Origin: Oribacterium sinus
GTDB lineage: Bacteria > Bacillota > Clostridia > Lachnospirales > Lachnospiraceae
Length of the DNA stretch: 64,000 bases
Reading direction: 5' to 3'
Assembly (NCBI RefSeq): GCF_014202695.1
Contig: NZ_JACHHH010000005.1
Span: forward strand, 152,469 to 216,468
How positions within the stretch are numbered: position 1 is the stretch's first letter; every line of letters begins with the position of its first letter. Made by a program: the position numbers and the translations under genes. Below are positions 18,968 through 29,116 of the stretch, piece after piece. The notes beneath the pieces are model-generated. The model saw nothing but the letters and a program-made list of their open reading frames with translations, was not told the DNA's origin and ran no database searches.

Positions 18968-19256
18968 AGTATCCTCCTTTGTCTAGTCATTAATGCCACT
19001 TTGTAATCTTAGCATGGAGGTTCTTAAAGCTCAATGAATTTGTTAAAAATATATATTAAGACTACACTTATTCAAAAATTGTATTAAGCCTTAGGATTTT
19101 TATGCCCTCTAACCATTGCAGAGTATCACCAATGCTTTCCGCTCCCCTTCTCGGAGAATATCCCAGCCACACCCAGGGCACAGAGCATTTGGAAAACATC
19201 AAGACTCCCTTCCAAAAATCACTCTAGCTTTACACCTTCTATTTAAATATAACAAA

Positions 19257-19460
19257 AAGAGGGTGTAAAAAACACAATTGGAGCTGATTTTCATCCAATA
19301 TAGGTCTGAAGCAAGGGGCAATCTGAGCCCGTGGGTACTTGCGAAAAACAAAGAAACTGAAGTTTTTCGCTTAGTACCCCTACGAGGCGAAGTTAGCGAG
19401 AGCGTGCCCCTGTTTAGACCTATATTGGATGAAAATCTTTCGGTTTTTTACATCCTCTTT
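19257..19460 (-). repeat. HIR element 2
   Basis: A full copy in reverse core orientation. The outer arm GAGGGTGTAAAAAAC (from 19259) pairs with GTTTTTTACATCCTC (19443-19457). The second arm pair TCCAATATAGGTCTG / AGACCTATATTGGA encloses the core. The inner stem is TACTTGCGAAAAAC / GTTTTTCGCTTAGTA. The outer arm is followed on the minus strand by a T-run, so it behaves like the terminator of the chemoreceptor gene, which stops at 19464. Confidence 0.85.
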
Positions 19461-19463
19461 ATC

Positions 19464-21512
19464 CTATATTTTAAATTCCGCCACCTGCTTCTCCAGTGCC
19501 TTAGCCTCCCGGTTCAGCTCTTCGCTGGCAGCGCCACTTTCCTCTGCAGTTGCGGTATTTCTCTGTACCACATCGGAAATACTGTTAATGCCTTCTCGTA
19601 CATCGGATACGGCCTTTGCCTGTTCCTCTGTTGCCTTGGCAATTTCATTTACCAAATCATTGACCTGACCGGAGCCCTTAACCACATGCTGCAGGGAAAC
19701 TGCTGTATGCTCTGCAAGCTTTGCGCCTTCTTCCACGGCCCGTACGGTTTCTTCAATCAGGGTGGTGGTATCCTTTGCCGCATCGGCGGATTTTTGTGCC
19801 AGGTTTCCTACTTCATCCGCTACTACTGCAAAGCCCTTACCGTAGCTTCCTGCTCTTGCCGCCTCGATGGCCGCATTTAAAGCCAAAATATTGGTCTGGA
19901 AGGCGATATCATCAATGGTCTTGATAATCTTGGAAATTTCACCGGACTTATCGGAAATTTCCTCCATAGCCTTCTGCATCTTCTGCATTTGCTGGTCAGC
20001 CTTCTCGACCTCGCCCTGGGTGCTCTGAGCTTCCGCATTGGCAAGCTTGGTATTTTCCGCACTCTTTTCCACATGGTCGGAAATTGCACGAATTCTTTCA
20101 GACAACTGCTCTATGCTGCCTGCCTGTTCAATGGAGCCCTGGCTTAAGGACTGGGCACTGTTTGCCACATTTCCTGCAAACTCGGAAACTCTTTCGGAAG
20201 AAGTCTGAATATTACCAATCAAATCGGTAAGCTTTCCGGACAAGGCATTTAACGCCGCCTTGATGCAAGCAAATTCTCCATTGTATTCATGCTGTAAGGA
20301 AATGGAAAGCTCTCCTTCACTCATCTGATTCAATACCTCAGAAATTTCTCCGATGTAAAGCTTATAATTTTTCAACTGTCCGCCCAGGCTCTCCAAGGAC
20401 TTAGCCAAAGCGCCAATCTCTGTCTGATCTTTTACGGTAATCTTTTCATCCAAAGCACCCTGAGACATCCTTTCCACAGACTTGGAAAGCTTCACAATGG
20501 GGTGAGCAATACGATTTCCTACCAAGACAGCCAAAACCAACATAAAAGCTGCAAAGAGGACAGAGAAAACCGTAAAGGTCAGTTTAAAGCTCTCCAAGCT
20601 TCCGTAGATTTCATGATAGCTTGGCACCGCCACGATCTTCCATCCGTTTTCCAGAGTGGTAAAGCCCATTAAAATGGAGGACTTTCCGCTTCCTTCATGA
20701 ACAAAACCGTGGTCCTTATCCTGCATTTCCTTGAACGCATCGGCATACTTACCGTCTTCAATCTCCTGGAAATTCTCACCGTTTTGATACTGGGCATGGT
20801 AGAGGATTTTACCCTCCGAATTGATTAGAAAACTGCTGTCTCCCTCATACTTCTGATTTTTCTTTAACAAATCATCCAAGTAGGCAAAGTCGAAGTCCAC
20901 ACCGGTTACACCATAGTTGTCTCCATTTTTCAGATAGAAGGGAACCACATAGGAAATGATGGTCTTGGAAATGTTGGCATTAAAGTAAGGCTCCATCCAA
21001 GTGGCTTTTTTGTTGGCCAAGGGGGTGTAGAACCAGCCTACATGTTCCGTATCACTAGGCTCATAAGCCGCTAAATCTGTAGGGGTAACTGCCTCCAGCT
21101 TTCCGTCTCCGTCCGTATCGGTATAAAAGGTTCCGGAAGTACCGTAGGTTAATGCCGGATCGTAACGAACATAAGAAGCTACCAGGCCGGGAATATCCTT
21201 GGTGCCATCCACCAAAAGATTATTCATATTGCCCTCAAAGGATTTAAAGTAATCCAAATCCTTTGCCTGAATTTTGTCCTGGTCGGGAATATCTGTTACC
21301 GCCAATTCGATAACGCCTATTCTGGTTTCAATTTCAGATAAAATAGTATCCACAGCGCTTCCCATCTGCACTGCTGAGGATTCCATAGCCGCATCTCCCT
21401 CTCTTGTGCTCTTTTTTTCCATAAACTGCATGAACACAAAGCCCAGCAAAATAAAAACTACCAGTATCGGTAGTAAGATGGATAAGATAAGCGTATTCCG
21501 TAAAGATTTCAT
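19464..21512 (-). CDS. Methyl-accepting chemotaxis protein with Cache-type sensor
   Basis: A 682-residue chemoreceptor. The first membrane helix is at about residues 7-30, followed by an extracellular double-Cache-like sensor (about 35-300, with [14 protein letters not shown] and the [19 protein letters not shown] stretch). The second membrane helix lies near 320-342, then HAMP, and a long cytoplasmic signalling coil containing the hairpin tip [20 protein letters not shown]. All parts needed to drive CheA are visible. It ends without a CheR-binding pentapeptide. No other chemotaxis gene is nearby. A sigma-28-like promoter (21591-21616) lies 80 bp upstream, linking it to the motility regulon. 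The ligand cannot be deduced. Confidence 0.95.
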   Translation of the reverse strand: MKSLRNTLILSILLPILVVFILLGFVFMQFMEKKSTREGDAAMESSAVQMGSAVDTILSEIETRIGVIELAVTDIPDQDKIQAKDLDYFKSFEGNMNNLLVDGTKDIPGLVASYVRYDPALTYGTSGTFYTDTDGDGKLEAVTPTDLAAYEPSDTEHVGWFYTPLANKKATWMEPYFNANISKTIISYVVPFYLKNGDNYGVTGVDFDFAYLDDLLKKNQKYEGDSSFLINSEGKILYHAQYQNGENFQEIEDGKYADAFKEMQDKDHGFVHEGSGKSSILMGFTTLENGWKIVAVPSYHEIYGSLESFKLTFTVFSVLFAAFMLVLAVLVGNRIAHPIVKLSKSVERMSQGALDEKITVKDQTEIGALAKSLESLGGQLKNYKLYIGEISEVLNQMSEGELSISLQHEYNGEFACIKAALNALSGKLTDLIGNIQTSSERVSEFAGNVANSAQSLSQGSIEQAGSIEQLSERIRAISDHVEKSAENTKLANAEAQSTQGEVEKADQQMQKMQKAMEEISDKSGEISKIIKTIDDIAFQTNILALNAAIEAARAGSYGKGFAVVADEVGNLAQKSADAAKDTTTLIEETVRAVEEGAKLAEHTAVSLQHVVKGSGQVNDLVNEIAKATEEQAKAVSDVREGINSISDVVQRNTATAEESGAASEELNREAKALEKQVAEFKI

Positions 21513-21590
21513 TTTCCCTCCTTGGTAAGTTTCTTTCTAATACTTCCATGCCACAAAAAGAAAGAACATTTATAATAATTCTATAAATGG

Positions 21591-21616
21591 TATCGGCGGA
21601 GGGGATTGTGGGTATA
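21591..21616 (-). promoter_or_regulatory. Candidate sigma-28 (motility) promoter for the chemoreceptor
   Basis: On the minus strand GCCGATA (complement of 21591-21597) is preceded by TATA (complement of 21613-21616) with a 15-bp gap. This matches the TAAA-N15-GCCGATAA pattern with one mismatch in the -35 part. Distance to the ATG is about 80 bp. Confidence 0.4.
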
Positions 21617-21673
21617 AGGGATTTTTAAGACAAAATAGTGTAAGTTTGAAAAACGAGAAAGACTATTAAAAAA

Positions 21674-22066
21674 GAAGGGATTGTAAAAAAATCAAAACAA
21701 TTTTCTAAGCAATATAGGTCTGAAATGGGGGCATCCTCTCGCTAGCTTCGCCCTGCGCAGTGAAGGACTGCACTTGTTATAAGAAAGCGCTCTGATGCAG
21801 TGTAGGTCTATAAACGGGGCACGCTCTCGCTAGCCTCCCCACGTAGCGGATACTAAGCGAAAAACTGCGTTTCTCTTGTTTTTCGCAAGTACCGACGGGC
21901 TCAGACTACCCCTATTATAGACCTACACTGCATCATTCGCTTCAATTATTGATTTTTACAGTCCTTCACTTCACCGGCTTTAGATAAGTATCCAGCTCAT
22001 ACTTCCCCTCATTCAGACCTATATTGCCGAAAATTCCTTATTGTTTTGATTTTTTACAATCCCTTA
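21674..22066 (+). repeat. HIR element 3, outer copy interrupted by a nested copy
   Basis: Left arms GGGATTGTAAAAA (21678 on) and AAGCAATATAGGTCTGA (21707-21723) pair with CAGACCTATATTG (22013-22025) and TTTTTACAATCCC (22051-22063). The left half of its core (ggcatcctctcgctagcttcgcc) and a degenerate right half (aagtatccagctcatac) are separated by about 200 bp, which is the nested element. Confidence 0.85.
21769..21972 (+). repeat. HIR element 4, nested inside element 3
   Basis: A complete copy with its own outer arms GTGAAGGACTG (near 21770) and CAGTCCTTCAC (near 21959), a second arm pair GATGCAGTGTAGGTCTAT / ATAGACCTACACTGCATC, and the conserved core. It splits the inner-stem region of the surrounding copy, so it arrived later. 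Confidence 0.85.
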
Positions 22067-22070
22067 TTTT

Positions 22071-22111
22071 AAAACGAGGGCTTCCGTGCAAAACACGGAA
22101 GCCCTCGTTTT
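22071..22111 (-). terminator. Intrinsic terminator of enolase
   Basis: A perfect 15-bp stem, ACGAGGGCTTCCGTG (22074-22088) with CACGGAAGCCCTCGT (22094-22108), loop of 5, flanked by A-run and T-run, 11 bp after the eno stop codon. It could act in both directions. Confidence 0.95.
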
Positions 22112-22121
22112 ATGATATAAA

Positions 22122-23477
<1,356 letters not shown>

Positions 23478-23508
23478 TTAAGAATCTATAGATTAAATCG
23501 CAATCCTT

Positions 23509-23537
23509 ATACTAATAGATTGGGCATATCGTGTCAA
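23509..23537 (-). promoter_or_regulatory. Sigma-A promoter for eno
   Basis: TTGACA (complement of 23532-23537) and TAGTAT (complement of 23509-23514) with 17-bp spacing, about 92 bp before the ATG. A small hairpin (AGATTC/GAATCT) lies in the leader. Confidence 0.7.
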
Positions 23538-23628
23538 GAAAGAACTACTGTTTCTCCCGATAATGCCCCCTAAGAAGCCTAAGTTTTTAAAAATAAAAAA
23601 TCACTCTTTCTTCAGTAGAAAAAACGAA

Positions 23629-24606
23629 TTATTTTCCGGGGAAAATCCCTCGAAGCACTCTGGGATTTCCGGAAAGATCCGGAAAAACTTCCACCGCTTC
23701 ATATCCTTCTTTTTGGAAAATGTCTTTTACGCTCTCACCTTGGTCGTAGCCGATTTCCAAGTAAAGGCTTGCTCCCGGAAGCAAAACCGCCTTTGCCTCC
23801 TTGGCAATCCGGCGATAAAACAAAAGTCCGTCCTCCCCCCCGTCCAATGCCATCTTAGGCTCATACTCCGACACCTCCCGTTCCAAGCCGGGAATCACCC
23901 TGCTTACGATATAAGGAGGATTGGAGAGCAATAGGGAAAATTTCTTTCCCCGCACCTCCGTCAATAAATCACTTTGCAAGAGCGTAACATTTTCCCCTAA
24001 ATGCTTTTCCGCATTTTTCTTGGCCACCACCAAAGCCTTTTCCGAAAGATCCACCAAAAGCAGTTCCTGATAGGGCAAATGCTTTGCCACAGAAATCCCG
24101 ATACAACCGCTTCCGGTGCATAGATCCAAAATATTTAAGGAAGAAGATCCTGCCTGCTTCGCCAAGTCTGCATAGTCTTCCAAGACCAGGTCCACCAAAC
24201 ACTCCGTATCCGCCCGGGGAATCAGTACATCTTCATTGACAAAAAAATCCAGTCCGTAGAAGCTTTGTCTTCCCAGAATTTGCGCCAAGGGAATCCGTCT
24301 TCTCCGCTTTTCAAAGTTTTCAAAAAAGGAATGAAGCTTTCCCAATATTTCCGTTTGTTCAATGCCGGCTGCTTCCACTTTTTCCCTGTCCGCCTTGCAT
24401 AAGGGCTCCTGCTTTCTAAGGAGATAGTCGGCGGTATTCAAAGAAAAGCTCTCCTGTAAAAGGAGGCGGACTTCCAGTGCCGCCTCCTCTTCTTCCACCC
24501 CTGCTTCCACAAGGAGCTGCTTCCCCGTTAATTCTATTTTTTGCAAGCTCGCATCCCTAAGTTTCGGAAAGCCCAAAGCTTCCCGGGAAGCCATCCAATC
24601 TTCCAT
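23629..24606 (-). CDS. prmC: Release-factor glutamine N5-methyltransferase
   Basis: Methylates the GGQ glutamine of peptide release factors using S-adenosylmethionine. The SAM-binding ILDLCTGSGCIGISVAK and the catalytic NPPY (LLLSNPPYIVSR) are intact, as is the N-terminal helical domain with RRRIPLAQILGRQSFYG. The start ATG at 24606 overlaps the yqhQ stop by one base (TGATG), implying translational coupling; an upstream in-frame GTG is less likely. The 325-residue length is slightly longer than usual because of an acidic stretch near residues 30-45. prfA, its usual downstream neighbour in Firmicutes, is absent; the next gene is eno after 211 bp. Confidence 0.95.
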   Translation of the reverse strand: MEDWMASREALGFPKLRDASLQKIELTGKQLLVEAGVEEEEAALEVRLLLQESFSLNTADYLLRKQEPLCKADREKVEAAGIEQTEILGKLHSFFENFEKRRRRIPLAQILGRQSFYGLDFFVNEDVLIPRADTECLVDLVLEDYADLAKQAGSSSLNILDLCTGSGCIGISVAKHLPYQELLLVDLSEKALVVAKKNAEKHLGENVTLLQSDLLTEVRGKKFSLLLSNPPYIVSRVIPGLEREVSEYEPKMALDGGEDGLLFYRRIAKEAKAVLLPGASLYLEIGYDQGESVKDIFQKEGYEAVEVFPDLSGNPRVLRGIFPGK

Positions 24607-25736
24607 CACGCTTCCCCTTCCTCAGAAACCGCCTGTTCGGAAATCATATTTTCCGAAACCGCATTCCCCGAAGCCGGTTTTGAAGCCGTCTGCTCTGAAT
24701 TCACATTCCCGGAAACCGCCTGCTCGGAAATCGAACTTTCCGAAACCGACTGTTCCGAAATCGTATTCCCCGAAGACATCTGCTCGGAAACTGCCTTCTC
24801 CGGAAAGGCCTTCTTCTGAAAGGCCCTCCAGTCAAAGACCCGCTCCACCGCCGCAATGGCCACTTCCACTTCGTCCCGCTCCGGCTCCTTGGTGGTTAAG
24901 CCCTGCATCCACATACCGGGAATAAAGAGCAAGCGGGTAAGAGGGTTGTCCACCATTCCCACCAGACGAAGCACCTCATAGCTGATGCCTGCAATCACCG
25001 GTATCAAAAGAAGACGAGACAGTATCTTTAAATAGAGGCTGTCAAAATGCAAAAACATAAAGAGGAAGATGGAAATCATCATCACATAGACGATAAAGCT
25101 GGTACCGCAACGCTTATGCTCCTTGGAGGAAGCCATCACATTGTCCACGGTTAAGTCCAGTCCATGCTCCACACAGTTAATGCATTTGTGCTCCGCCCCA
25201 TGGTATTCAAAGGTCCTGCGAATATCCTTAGCCCGGGAAATCAGCTTGATATACAAAACAAAAATCAAAATACGAAGTAAGCCCTCCAAGAAGGCCAGAG
25301 CCGATTCAATAGGAAGAAATTTCTTCACAAAGCTTAGCAAAATGGTGGGCAAAGCCACAAAAATAAACAGAGCCATGGCAAAGGAAAAGACCATCACTAA
25401 GGCGGAAAGCACCTGCTCCACCTTCTCTCCGAAAAGCTTGTCCAAAAACTGCTCCAGCTTTCCCGGCTCGCTTCCCTCATCATCCTCATAGAAGCTGGCA
25501 CTATGGCTAAGGCACTTCATCCCCAGTGCCATAGAATCGTAAAAGGATAAAATTCCCCGTAAAAAAGGAAGGCGGAAGAAAGGGTATTTGTCCGTTAATG
25601 ACAGATACTCTCCCTGTATCACGTCAATACTGCCGTCCGGCTTTCGTACCGCAACGGAATAGTCCTCCTTATTCTTCATCATAATGCCTTCGATCACTGC
25701 CTGACCGCCGATACCGCTATATACCTGTTTTTCCAA
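24606..25736 (-). CDS. yqhQ: YqhQ-family (DUF1385) membrane protein
   Basis: The family hallmark GIGGQAVIEGIMMKNKEDY is at the N-terminus, followed by RLPFLRGILSFYDSM, hydrophobic segments near residues 110-160 and 210-260, and the conserved ...FEYHGAEHKCINCVEHG block. The family is widespread in Firmicutes and often neighbours prmC and rpmE, as it does here; its biochemical role is not established. The last 70 residues are a degenerate repeat of S-E-Q/N-x-x-S-G type (NTISEQ, SSISEQ, NVNSEQ), unlike the rest of the protein. The gene overlaps prmC by one base. The rpmE gene is upstream by 254 bp. Confidence 0.92.
   Translation of the reverse strand: MEKQVYSGIGGQAVIEGIMMKNKEDYSVAVRKPDGSIDVIQGEYLSLTDKYPFFRLPFLRGILSFYDSMALGMKCLSHSASFYEDDEGSEPGKLEQFLDKLFGEKVEQVLSALVMVFSFAMALFIFVALPTILLSFVKKFLPIESALAFLEGLLRILIFVLYIKLISRAKDIRRTFEYHGAEHKCINCVEHGLDLTVDNVMASSKEHKRCGTSFIVYVMMISIFLFMFLHFDSLYLKILSRLLLIPVIAGISYEVLRLVGMVDNPLTRLLFIPGMWMQGLTTKEPERDEVEVAIAAVERVFDWRAFQKKAFPEKAVSEQMSSGNTISEQSVSESSISEQAVSGNVNSEQTASKPASGNAVSENMISEQAVSEEGEA
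24610..24815 (-). repeat. In-frame repeat forming the YqhQ C-terminal tail
   Basis: Imperfect 15- and 30-bp units encode alternating SEQ-(A/S)-V-S-(E/G) blocks (SEQ, SGN, SEN repeats) over about 65 residues. The repeat is at the extreme C-terminus, after the conserved domain ends. Confidence 0.75.
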
Positions 25737-25961
25737 AATTCTTCCTTTCCAAAGCTCTTACTATCCGGCTATACAAAAAGATTTCTATTCTTTCTTTTCT
25801 ATTTTGAAAATAATCTCCTAGCTCCAAGCATTTTCAAAACACACAGAAGTTCCAACGGGAAATAAACCAATTATCTTTCCGGAATAGGAAGAATTATACT
25901 AAAGTACCGGCCTTTGAACAATCGTTCCCAAGAAAGTATCACGCTTTTTTCATAAAGATTA

Positions 25962-25990
25962 ACAAAAAAACAGGGCCGAGGCCCTGCTTT
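25962..25990 (-). terminator. Intrinsic terminator of rpmE
   Basis: On the minus strand CAGGGCC pairs with GGCCCTG (25971-25986), followed by seven T's (complement of 25964-25970). It overlaps the end of the rpmE gene. Confidence 0.85.
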
Positions 25991-26197
25991 TTACTGCTGC
26001 TGCATTCCAAACTTCTTATTGAACTTATCGATTCTACCCTTAGCGGATGCCAGCTTCTGGTTTCCTGTGTAGAAAGGATGACACTTGGAGCAGATTTCCA
26101 CGTGAATTTCCGGCTTTGTGGATCCTGTTACAAATGTGTTTCCACAGTTACATGTTACGGTTGCCTGGTGATAAGTTGGATGAATACCTTCTCTCAT
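25991..26197 (-). CDS. rpmE: 50S ribosomal protein L31 (zinc-binding form)
   Basis: The 68-residue protein contains the L31 zinc ligands as CNCG and CSKCH, plus the PFYTGNQKL block. This is the C+ (zinc) form. The ATG at 26197 is chosen because a GGGAG site precedes it and homologues start MREGIHP; longer in-frame starts would add unrelated residues from the leader. A well-formed terminator follows at once. The leader is unusually long and contains self-complementary segments. Confidence 0.96.
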   Translation of the reverse strand: MREGIHPTYHQATVTCNCGNTFVTGSTKPEIHVEICSKCHPFYTGNQKLASAKGRIDKFNKKFGMQQQ

Positions 26198-26300
26198 TTT
26201 CTCCCTCTTTCTGCATGATTGCCAACCATGCGGTTCGTCTATCCCTCTTGGGGATTCCTTGGTTTTCATAATGCATGTGCTATCTATAAATAATAGCACT
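26198..26300 (-). ncRNA. Candidate structured leader of rpmE
   Basis: The minus-strand leader before rpmE contains ATCCCC/GGGAT and a GCATGGTTG / CAATCATGC hairpin close to the ribosome site. Known L31 genes are often autoregulated through their leader. I cannot match this to a described motif from the sequence alone. Confidence 0.3.
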
Positions 26301-26492
26301 TTGTCAGGGCGTACCCCTTAGCCGTACCAAGATAGCACAAAGTCTACAGAAAGGCAAGTCTTTCTTCCGGAATTGCTTAGAATCTTATAATTGCTTATTT
26401 TTTCTTTTTCTTGTACTATTTTAATAGTTTCATATTGGAGAATCGGCTAGGAAAATCCCCCTCCCCCGGCAGTGAAGGAGCAGAATTTTTTC

Positions 26493-27872
26493 ATGAAAAA
26501 CACAGAAGACAGCAAGTTGCTTTTACATCATTTTCTCCCGAACTGGGAGCGTTATCTTTTAATGTCCATCGTGCCTATTTATTTTATGCTCATCAGTCTT
26601 ACCCAGCAAAACCCTATGAGCATTTTTGAAGGTGTACGGGAAATCATTGTGCAACCGGATATTTTGATTACGGACTATTTTGTGGTAGGCGGCGTGGGCG
26701 CAGCCTTTTTCAATGCGGGATGCCTCACCATTATTTCCCTGGGCTTACTCTGTATCGCCAAATCCAATTTTGACGGAAGCTGTATTATGGCCTCCTGCCT
26801 GATGTTCGGCTTTTCTCTTTTCGGAAAGAATCTTTTAAATATCTGGGCGATAATTCTGGGCTATGCCCTTTATGCCAAAATTCACCGGGTTCCCTTCCGA
26901 AAATATCTTCATATCGGGCTTTGCGGTACCACCCTTTCTCCGATTATCACCCAGATTCTGCTGATTCCCAATATTCCGGATGTCCTGCAGCTTCTTTTGG
27001 CGCTTGCTGTGGGGCTTGTCATCGGTTATGTTCTGGTTCCCATTTCCCTCCACACCAAGCACGCTCACATGGGCTATTCCCTGTACAATGCCGGTTTCGC
27101 CTGCGGTATTATCGCCACCATCGTCATTTCCCTGATGAAATCCTTCGGGGTAAAAATCGAGTCCCGACTGGTTTGGGATACCGACCACAGACTCTTTGGC
27201 TTCTACAGTCTGCTTGCGCTCTTTCTCGTCTTGATGCTCCTTTCCCTTTTCTTTGGGCGAAAGGAAACAATTCTTGGCTATCGGGATATCCTGAAGGAAA
27301 GCGGACAGGGAAATCCGGACTATTTAAAGAAATACGGAGACTATCCCACCATTTTCAACATGGGGGTAAACGGTCTTGCCATGACTTTGATTCTCTACAT
27401 TCTGGGAGGAGACTTTAACGGCCCCACCATCGGTTCCATCTTCTGTCTGGTGGGCTTTAGCGCCACCGGAAAGCATCTGCGAAATATTTTACCGGTAATC
27501 TTCGGCGTAATTCTTGCAGGATTCTTGAAGGTTTGGTCCGTGCAGGATCCCAGCTCCACCCTCACCCTGATTCTTGTGACTACCTTGGCTCCCATTGCAG
27601 GAGAATTCGGCATTTTCTGGGGAATTGCAGCCGGTTTTCTTCATTCTTCCGTTGCCTTAAATGTTGGAATTCTTTATAATGGGACAAATCTTTATAACAA
27701 CGGCTTTGCCGGAGGTGTGGTGGCCATTTTCCTTGTGCCCATTATCCTTGCCATCAAGGACAGACAGAAGCCTATGGCCATTTACGATGAAGAGGCGAAG
27801 AAGCTTGCCATTAAAGACAAGCTTTTTGACAAGCCGGAGGTAAAGCTTCCGAAAAATATCTTTTGGAAATAA
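26493..27872 (+). CDS. DUF1576 multi-pass membrane protein
   Basis: A 459-residue protein with about ten hydrophobic segments. It shows repeated motifs such as GGVGAAFFNAGCLTIISL and HMGYSLYNAGFACGIIATI, and GTNLYNNGFAGGVVA near the C-terminus. These Asn/Ala/Gly-rich repeats resemble the paired pseudo-symmetric halves of transporters. DUF1576 proteins have no established function; transport is likely from topology. The ATG at 26493 has an AAGGAG site 12 nt upstream; a GTG at 26472 would add seven residues. It is followed by a cation exporter gene 85 bp later, so the two may be linked. Confidence 0.85.
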   Translation: MKNTEDSKLLLHHFLPNWERYLLMSIVPIYFMLISLTQQNPMSIFEGVREIIVQPDILITDYFVVGGVGAAFFNAGCLTIISLGLLCIAKSNFDGSCIMASCLMFGFSLFGKNLLNIWAIILGYALYAKIHRVPFRKYLHIGLCGTTLSPIITQILLIPNIPDVLQLLLALAVGLVIGYVLVPISLHTKHAHMGYSLYNAGFACGIIATIVISLMKSFGVKIESRLVWDTDHRLFGFYSLLALFLVLMLLSLFFGRKETILGYRDILKESGQGNPDYLKKYGDYPTIFNMGVNGLAMTLILYILGGDFNGPTIGSIFCLVGFSATGKHLRNILPVIFGVILAGFLKVWSVQDPSSTLTLILVTTLAPIAGEFGIFWGIAAGFLHSSVALNVGILYNGTNLYNNGFAGGVVAIFLVPIILAIKDRQKPMAIYDEEAKKLAIKDKLFDKPEVKLPKNIFWK

Positions 27873-27957
27873 GATAGCAAAGAGAAGGGAGATTTCTGCA
27901 GAAAACAGTTGAGAGAAAGCGAAAGGAATTCTGCAAAACATAGAATAGAGTAACTTT

Positions 27958-29070
27958 ATGAATAACAATAGAGAAAAAGTCATTGTACAAACCAGTATCA
28001 TCGGTATTCTGGCCAATCTGTTTTTGGCCGGTTTTAAAGCTGGAGTCGGACTTCTTTCCAACTCCATTTCCATTACTCTGGATGCAGTAAATAATCTAAC
28101 GGATGCCCTGTCCTCAGTCATAACCATTGTAGGAACCCGTCTGGCCAGCAGGGCACCGGACAGAGAGCATCCTTTGGGGCACGGACGAATTGAATATCTC
28201 ACCGCCAGTGTCATCAGTCTTTTGGTGCTCTATGCCGGATTCACTTCTTTAATCGAATCGGGAAAGAAAATTCTTCATCCGGAGGCGCCCAGCTACAGTA
28301 TGATTTCCTTAGTAATCATTTTTGTAGCGGTTTTGGTCAAATTTTTCTTGAGCCGTTTTGTAAAAAGAAGAGGTGAAAATGTAAATTCCCAAAATCTTAT
28401 TGCCAGTGGTGAGGATGCGGGAAATGATGCCATCCTGTCCTTATCCGTATTTTTATCCGCCCTCTTTTTCCGTTTTACCGGTATCTCCTTAGAGGCCTAT
28501 GTAGGGGTAGTAATTTCCCTCTTTATTCTGAAAGCCGGCTGGGAGCTTTTACAGGAAACCCTTTCCCAGATTCTTGGTGCAAGAGCGGACAGCAACTTGA
28601 CTAAGGAGATTAAAGAAACCATCAATGCCATTCCCGGAGTTTTCGGAACCTATGATCTCTTCCTCCATAACTATGGGCCGGACACCTATCTGGCCTCCGC
28701 CCATATCGAGGTGGCGGATACCATGCACGCCGCAGAGCTGGATGCCTTAATGCGGAAGATTGAAAGGAAAATCTACAAAAACTTCCATGTGATTATGGCG
28801 GGAATCAGCATTTACTCCCGCAACACGGAAAATAAAGCCCTCCTGAAGCTCCAGCAGGAAATTCATGATCTGGTTTTATCCAAGGAGCATGTTTTACAGA
28901 TGCATGGCTTTTATGTAGAAGAAGAGAAGAAACGGATTCACATGGATGTTGTGGTGGATTTCGAAGAAAAGGACCGTGATGGCCTTATTGCCGGCATCCA
29001 AAAAGAACTGGAAGAGAAATTCCCCGGCTATCAGTTTCTGATTACCCGAGATTTGGATATTTCCGATTAA
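27958..29070 (+). CDS. Cation diffusion facilitator (CDF) transporter
   Basis: A 370-residue metal/proton antiporter with six membrane helices. Metal-site motifs are visible: TLDAVNNLTDALSS in helix 2 (the first position of the DxxxD site is Asp with Asn next in line), the HPLGHGRIEYL stretch, and DAGNDAILSL in helix 5. The C-terminal cytoplasmic domain (about residues 210-370) has the family's ferredoxin-like fold pattern with THMHAAELDALM-like and QMHGFYVEE stretches. The substrate is probably Zn2+, Mn2+ or Fe2+; not decidable here. The start codon has only a weak Shine-Dalgarno site. It lies 85 bp after the DUF1576 gene and 46 bp before a GHMP kinase, on one strand. Confidence 0.9.
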   Translation: MNNNREKVIVQTSIIGILANLFLAGFKAGVGLLSNSISITLDAVNNLTDALSSVITIVGTRLASRAPDREHPLGHGRIEYLTASVISLLVLYAGFTSLIESGKKILHPEAPSYSMISLVIIFVAVLVKFFLSRFVKRRGENVNSQNLIASGEDAGNDAILSLSVFLSALFFRFTGISLEAYVGVVISLFILKAGWELLQETLSQILGARADSNLTKEIKETINAIPGVFGTYDLFLHNYGPDTYLASAHIEVADTMHAAELDALMRKIERKIYKNFHVIMAGISIYSRNTENKALLKLQQEIHDLVLSKEHVLQMHGFYVEEEKKRIHMDVVVDFEEKDRDGLIAGIQKELEEKFPGYQFLITRDLDISD

Positions 29071-29116
29071 ATGCTATACTGTAAAAGTGAAAATCAAATT
29101 CCAATAAGGAGCAAAC

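Noticed and set aside
27958..27999. Missing start for the CDF gene
   Set aside because: The ribosome site is weak, but the ATG is at the expected position for the family and no better start exists.
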